A stretch of DNA of 16,734 nucleotides from UBA920 sp038257015 (GTDB lineage Bacteria > Patescibacteriota > Doudnabacteria > UBA920), in assembly GCA_038257015.1 (NCBI GenBank), contig JBBSJS010000018.1:1-16734 (forward strand), in the 5' to 3' direction. The notes under the pieces are model-generated. The model was not told the DNA's origin. It worked only from the letters and a program-made list of their open reading frames with translations, and did no database searches. Shown here piece by piece: positions 13,481 to 16,734 of the stretch. The position numbers and the translations under genes are program-made. Position 1 is the stretch's first letter. Each line of letters starts with the position of its first letter.

Positions 13481-13831
13481 ATGAGTATAGAAAAACAACC
13501 CACTGAACCAGCTCAACATGGACTAGATGATGAAGTGGACTTTAAGAATGAATCATTTCAGGAAAGCGCTGACATAAGTGATTCCAGCGTGGAGGAAGAG
13601 AAACAAGTGACAATACAGGATAAAATGACTGATGGCGAATGGTTAAACGAAGAGGATTTGGCTAGTCTAGATTTAACACCTGAGATTGTGGCATCATATC
13701 TGAGCATGAAGCAATCATTTGAAAATGCAGCAGCCAAAGACCCTTACGATTTGGTGACAGACTATGAAGCTAGTCAAAATGAGCTAATTAGAAGAGCAAA
13801 TCAAATAATTCAAGACGCTACTTCTGAATAA
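13481..13831 (+). CDS. Cargo gene 4: hypothetical acidic cytoplasmic protein
   Basis: 116 aa, not recognised. Unlike the other three cargo genes it has no membrane segment. It is strongly acidic, with a disordered-looking N-terminal half (Glu/Asp/Ser-rich, about 1-50) and a probably helical C-terminal half (EEDLASLDLTPEIVASYLS, YEASQNELIRRANQIIQ). It starts 1 base after scar 3. It is followed by 53 bases without a scar before the true gatB, so it occupies the last slot of the array. It is likely translated from the gat operon mRNA; no role can be inferred. Confidence 0.7.
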   Translation: MSIEKQPTEPAQHGLDDEVDFKNESFQESADISDSSVEEEKQVTIQDKMTDGEWLNEEDLASLDLTPEIVASYLSMKQSFENAAAKDPYDLVTDYEASQNELIRRANQIIQDATSE

Positions 13832-13884
13832 ACAGTCACAAGAAAAGTATTTGAAATTTATTAACAGATGACAGCAAAAAATAA

Positions 13885-15396
13885 ATGGAACTAAACGGAT
13901 ACAAACCAGTTATTGGACTCGAAATCCACGTACAACTTGCAACTAAGAGCAAGATGTTTTCGAGCGCGCCTAATAACCCAGATGAGAAGAAATCAAACAC
14001 TAACATCGACGAAGTGGTTACAGCTGAGCCTGGAACTTTGCCAGTGCTAAACAAGCAAGCGGTTCGTTTGGGGGTGATGGTGGGACTTGCATTAAACTGT
14101 GAAATTCCTAAATATTCCAAGTTCGATCGCAAGCATTATTTTTATCCTGATTTACCGAAAGGTTATCAAATTTCTCAGTACGATGAACCAATCGCACAAA
14201 ACGGTTGGGTGGAAATTTTAATTCCTGCCAACGCAGAACGAATCACAAACCCAGCAAGCTACACCAAGCGAGTTCGTATTACTCGTGCGCATTTAGAAGA
14301 GGATGCCGGTAAAAACATGCACCCAGAAGGTTTGCCTTACTCACTTGTAGATTACAATCGTGCTGGTTCACCTTTGCTGGAAATTGTTACTGAGCCTGAC
14401 GTAGAAACAGCCGAAGAAGCGCGAATTTTCTTGCAAGAACTTCAGCGAATTGTTCGCTATGTTGGTGCTTCAAGTGCTGACATGGAAAAAGGTACAATGC
14501 GCTGTGAGCCAAACATTTCTGTGCGAAAACCTGGAGAAGAATCTTTACCGAAGTATAAAGTTGAAGTAAAAAACATCAACAGTTTTCGTTTTGCGGAAGC
14601 GGCGATTAATTACGAAATTCCTCGTCACATTGAAATGTTAGAAAATGGGGAAATGCCAAAACAGGTGACGATGGGTTGGAATGAAAAAGATAACAAAACT
14701 GTTGAGCAACGCACTAAAGAAGAGGCGAATGACTATCGTTATTTCCCAGAACCAGATTTGGCCCCGATGCATTTCACTCCTGAATTTATCGAAGAGTTGC
14801 GTTCTCAACTTCCAGAATTACCATCACAGAAGCGGATTCGTTTTAAAGAAGAGTTTGGACTTGATGACGCAACTATTGAAACCTTACTGAACTGGAAAGA
14901 ACTCAACGAATATTTCGAAAATGTTGTTAGCGAAATTGATGCTCGGATTGAAACAGACGGTACTGGTGACCGTGCCAAATTAATTAAGAGTGCTGCTAAT
15001 TGGTGCTTGCAAGACTTTTCAGCTTTACTAAATTCGCAACTAGCAAACCCAGTTGAATCAAAAGTTAGCGCGGAAAACTTAGCAGAATTAGTTGCTCACA
15101 TAGATTCAGGAAAAATTTCTAGCAGTGCCGCTAAGCAAGTCTTCAAAGTAATGTATGAAAAAGGTGGAGAGCCAGATAATATCATTCAAGATTTAGGCTT
15201 AGCTCAGGTTAGTGATGAAGGAGCGATTGAAACTGCAGTAGATGAAGTTATTGCTAAAAACGAAAAAGCTGTTTCTGATTACAAAAACGGCGAGCAGAAA
15301 TCATTTGGCTTTTTAGTTGGTCAAGTGATGGCTCACATGAAAGGCAAAGGTAATCCACAAGTCGTAAACGAACTTCTTAAGAAAAAATTGAGGTAG
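13885..15396 (+). CDS. gatB: Asp-tRNA(Asn)/Glu-tRNA(Gln) amidotransferase subunit B
   Basis: 503 aa, full length. GatB activates the misacylated Glu or Asp on the tRNA with ATP and transfers ammonia from GatA to it. The cradle domain includes IGLEIHVQL (9-17), the GatB signature region HYFYPDLPKGYQISQYDEP, RITRAHLEEDAGK and SLVDYNRAGSPLLEIVTEPD. The C-terminal helical/YqeY-like tRNA-binding region (about 330-503) ends GQVMAHMKGKGNPQVVNELL. The first 12-15 codons are the segment found in the three scars. The resident copy reads MELNGYKP where scars 1 and 2 carry an Asn (NNY or KNY) in place of the Gly. The 3' end overlaps convergent miaA by 20 bases. Confidence 0.98.
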   Translation: MELNGYKPVIGLEIHVQLATKSKMFSSAPNNPDEKKSNTNIDEVVTAEPGTLPVLNKQAVRLGVMVGLALNCEIPKYSKFDRKHYFYPDLPKGYQISQYDEPIAQNGWVEILIPANAERITNPASYTKRVRITRAHLEEDAGKNMHPEGLPYSLVDYNRAGSPLLEIVTEPDVETAEEARIFLQELQRIVRYVGASSADMEKGTMRCEPNISVRKPGEESLPKYKVEVKNINSFRFAEAAINYEIPRHIEMLENGEMPKQVTMGWNEKDNKTVEQRTKEEANDYRYFPEPDLAPMHFTPEFIEELRSQLPELPSQKRIRFKEEFGLDDATIETLLNWKELNEYFENVVSEIDARIETDGTGDRAKLIKSAANWCLQDFSALLNSQLANPVESKVSAENLAELVAHIDSGKISSSAAKQVFKVMYEKGGEPDNIIQDLGLAQVSDEGAIETAVDEVIAKNEKAVSDYKNGEQKSFGFLVGQVMAHMKGKGNPQVVNELLKKKLR

Positions 15397-16516
15397 TATC
15401 ATTTAATGCATCAAAAGCATCCGCATGCCAGCGGATGTTTTTATTTCGCTTCCACCAAGTCATTTGGCGCTTGGCGTATTGGCGGATAGCGATAAAAAGT
15501 TGCTCTTCCATTTCAGCTTTATTAAGCTTGTTTTGTAAGTACAAAGCGCAGTACTTGTATTCCAGCCCAAAGTCCTCTAGCTTTTTCCAAGACAGTCCAG
15601 AGTTATGTAAACTTTGCACTTCTTCAACCAAGCCCTGTTTTAATCTTTGCTTGAGTCGTTTTTGAATTTTTGTTTCCAATATTTCTTTATCGGGATTAAT
15701 GCCAAGCCAGGTCGCATCATACGACCCCTCTCTAATCTTCCCCTCATTAAGGGAGGGAAGGGCGGGGATTTTTGGAACAGGTTTGCCAGTAGCTTTTACT
15801 ATTTCTAAAGCTCGAATAAGGCGATGCGGATTTTTGGCGTCAATAGTTTTAGCTCGTTCGGGGTCTAAGCGCTTGAGCATCTCAAACATTTGGTCAACGG
15901 AAAGTTGCGATAACTGCTTTCTAATCTTTGCATCAGGTTTAACTTCTGGTAAAGACTGTTCAAAGACAACCGCGTCAATCCAATGCATTGTGCCACCACA
16001 AATAATCGGCAATTTGTCGCGTTTCAAAATATCAGCAATTATTTTACGAGCATTTTGTTGAAATCGTGCTACCGAATATTGCACGCGTGGACTAGCCTCA
16101 TCAATTAGGTAGTGCGGGATGTTCTTGTATATGAAGGCTTGTTTCTGAGACCCCCTGCCTGCCGGCAGGCGGGTTCGGCTTTGCTCAGAATGGCTGATTA
16201 TTGTCATTCCGAGCGTAGTCGAGGAATCTCCTGGAGAGAGTCTGGGATCCTTCGACTCGCTACGCTCACTCAGGATGACAATGGGTTGTGATAATATTCG
16301 CTCAGGATGGCTGGACAGTGACTCGGGGTGACTGCTTGATGGCAATCTTTGCCATTTTCCTTCTACTTTTCCTGAGCCAATATCAAGACCGCGATAAATC
16401 TGGCGACTATCTGCCGAAATAATTTCCCCGTTATATTTTTTTGCCAACTTCACAGCTAGTTCACTTTTACCGCTAGCAGTGGGGCCGACTACTATTAGAA
16501 TCTTCGAAGTTTTCAT
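15377..16516 (-). CDS. miaA: tRNA dimethylallyltransferase with repeat-derived insertions
   Basis: 379 aa against about 300 usual. MiaA adds an isopentenyl group to A37 of tRNAs reading UNN codons. The P-loop GPTASGKS (11-18), ISADSRQIYRGLDIGS (33-48), PHYLIDEASP (134-143), CGGTMHWIDAV (173-183), NPHRLIRALEI (229-239) and the C-terminal YAKRQMTWWKRNKNIRW (347-363) are all present in one frame. The extra length is mostly residues about 58-125, which are translated from a dispersed palindromic repeat (VILSERSESKDP, RTRLPAGRGSQK). A second, shorter insertion is at about 254-266 (PSLNEGKIREGSY). Both keep the frame, so the enzyme could still fold if they loop out. A TATTAT on the minus strand lies 7 bases before the ATG, so the mRNA may be leaderless. 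Confidence 0.93.
   Translation of the reverse strand: MKTSKILIVVGPTASGKSELAVKLAKKYNGEIISADSRQIYRGLDIGSGKVEGKWQRLPSSSHPESLSSHPERILSQPIVILSERSESKDPRLSPGDSSTTLGMTIISHSEQSRTRLPAGRGSQKQAFIYKNIPHYLIDEASPRVQYSVARFQQNARKIIADILKRDKLPIICGGTMHWIDAVVFEQSLPEVKPDAKIRKQLSQLSVDQMFEMLKRLDPERAKTIDAKNPHRLIRALEIVKATGKPVPKIPALPSLNEGKIREGSYDATWLGINPDKEILETKIQKRLKQRLKQGLVEEVQSLHNSGLSWKKLEDFGLEYKYCALYLQNKLNKAEMEEQLFIAIRQYAKRQMTWWKRNKNIRWHADAFDALNDTTSIFS
15418..15447 (+). terminator. Intrinsic terminator of the gatCAB operon, inside the miaA coding end
   Basis: CATCCGC (15418-15424), 6-base loop, GCGGATG (15431-15437), then TTTTTATTTC. It starts 22 bases after the gatB stop and lies wholly within the 3' coding part of convergent miaA. 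Confidence 0.85.
15719..15757. repeat. C-rich/G-rich inverted repeat inserted in miaA
   Basis: The plus strand shows CCCCTCTCT then CTTCCC (15737-15742) ... GGGAAG (15755-15760) around CTCATTAAGGGA. It encodes about PSLNEGKIREGSY, a stretch with no counterpart I recognise in MiaA, between KPVPKIPAL and the conserved TWLGINPDKE. It looks like a small in-frame palindromic insertion; the edges are approximate. Confidence 0.5.
16142..16345. repeat. Dispersed palindromic repeat inserted in frame in miaA
   Basis: It contains the CCTGCCTGCCGGCAGGCGGG palindrome (16154-16173), GTCATTCCGAGCGTAGTCGAGG, GGGATCCTTCGACTCGC, and three end units CTCAGGATGACA (16269), CTCAGGATGGCT (16301) and CTCGGGGTGACT (16322). 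These are the same parts as the element between gatC and gatA. About 204 bases (68 codons) are added to miaA without a stop in its frame. The borders are judged from where conserved MiaA sequence ends (KWQR) and resumes (QAFIYKNIPHY). Confidence 0.88.
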
Positions 16517-16519
16517 CTA

Positions 16520-16528
16520 TGTTATAAT
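16520..16528 (+). promoter_or_regulatory. Extended -10 promoter for the rightward gene; the complement overlaps a -10-like miaA element
   Basis: TGT-TATAAT (16520-16528) lies about 28 bases before the ATG at 16557. The same bases read on the other strand give TATTAT (16524-16529), placed 7 bases before the miaA ATG. Neither has a convincing -35. Confidence 0.5.
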
Positions 16529-16556
16529 AAATCAAATATCATTAAGATGCCATATC

Positions 16557-16734
16557 ATGAATAATCAAACAAAATTTGTATATGCAGTTGTTGCATTAAT
16601 AGTAATTGCAGTTGTTGCATTCTTCGTTTATAACTCTGGTCAAAATTCAGAAGTTGCAAATGAGTCTACCAACTCTAATACCCAAACTTCTATGGAAGAA
16701 GGTAGTGGCAATCAAGACACTATACCATCTAACA
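16557..16734 (+). CDS. Partial CDS: membrane-anchored protein with Ser/Thr/Asn-rich linker
   Basis: Open from the ATG at 16557 to the window edge (59 codons seen). A short polar start MNNQTKF is followed by one hydrophobic helix (about 8-25, VYAVVALIVIAVVAFFVY) and then a low-complexity Ser/Asn/Thr/Glu/Gln stretch (NSEVANESTNSNTQTS). This is the anchor-plus-linker plan also seen at 8454-8960 and 12107-12763. The functional domain lies outside the window. It is divergent from miaA and has its own extended -10 promoter. Confidence 0.7.
   Translation, partial: MNNQTKFVYAVVALIVIAVVAFFVYNSGQNSEVANESTNSNTQTSMEEGSGNQDTIPSN

Noticed and set aside
11589..13831. A conventional integron or transposon carrying the cargo genes
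   Set aside because: No integrase, transposase, terminal inverted repeats or attC-like sites are visible; the repeated borders are recognisable gatA and gatB fragments.

Overview
The window is a gene-dense, AT-rich bacterial chromosome segment with short spacers and small housekeeping proteins. Many single-pass membrane proteins in it have no recognisable family. TGA is used as a stop (standard code 11). Repeats containing the CCTGCCGGCAGG palindrome and CTCGGAATGAC-type ends are scattered through it. Together these suggest a Patescibacteria (CPR)-like genome. That placement is inference; nothing here fixes a lower rank.

Layout. Bases 1-2550 are transcribed leftward: a partial gene overlapping an ECF-type sigma factor, uracil-DNA glycosylase (ung), a divergent PP2C-family phosphatase and tRNA-Ser(GCT). 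Bases 2550-3225 hold no credible gene but carry at least seven hairpins. Four share a loop and two share flanks, while their stem arms differ. Then come comF and clpC (leftward); clpC has a clear sigma-70 promoter followed by a CIRCE operator. recX runs rightward and meets, at a shared terminator, a leftward operon lemA / 4-Cys anchored protein / htpX / 91-aa protein. Divergent from lemA, the rightward operon gatC-gatA-[four unrelated small genes]-gatB makes the Asp/Glu-tRNA amidotransferase. It converges on miaA (leftward), whose reading frame carries repeat-derived in-frame insertions. The window ends in a truncated membrane-anchored protein gene.

Most striking point. Between gatA and gatB lie four non-homologous small genes. 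Each neighbouring pair is separated by a composite scar: the first 12-15 codons of a gatB gene joined to the last 22-27 codons of a gatA gene. The array reads gatA | gene 1 | B'A' | gene 2 | B'A' | gene 3 | B'A' | gene 4 | gatB. Two scars are intact 43-codon in-frame fusions. All three scars share residues that the resident gatA tail lacks (GYA and WHKQ instead of GHA and WHTK). This is what repeated integration of circular gatA-tail / cargo / gatB-head units by homologous recombination would leave, and it behaves like a gene-cassette array without a visible integrase. The pattern is read directly from the sequence; the mechanism is inference.

The gatC and recX promoters put the predicted transcription start at or within a few bases of the ATG, so those mRNAs may be leaderless.
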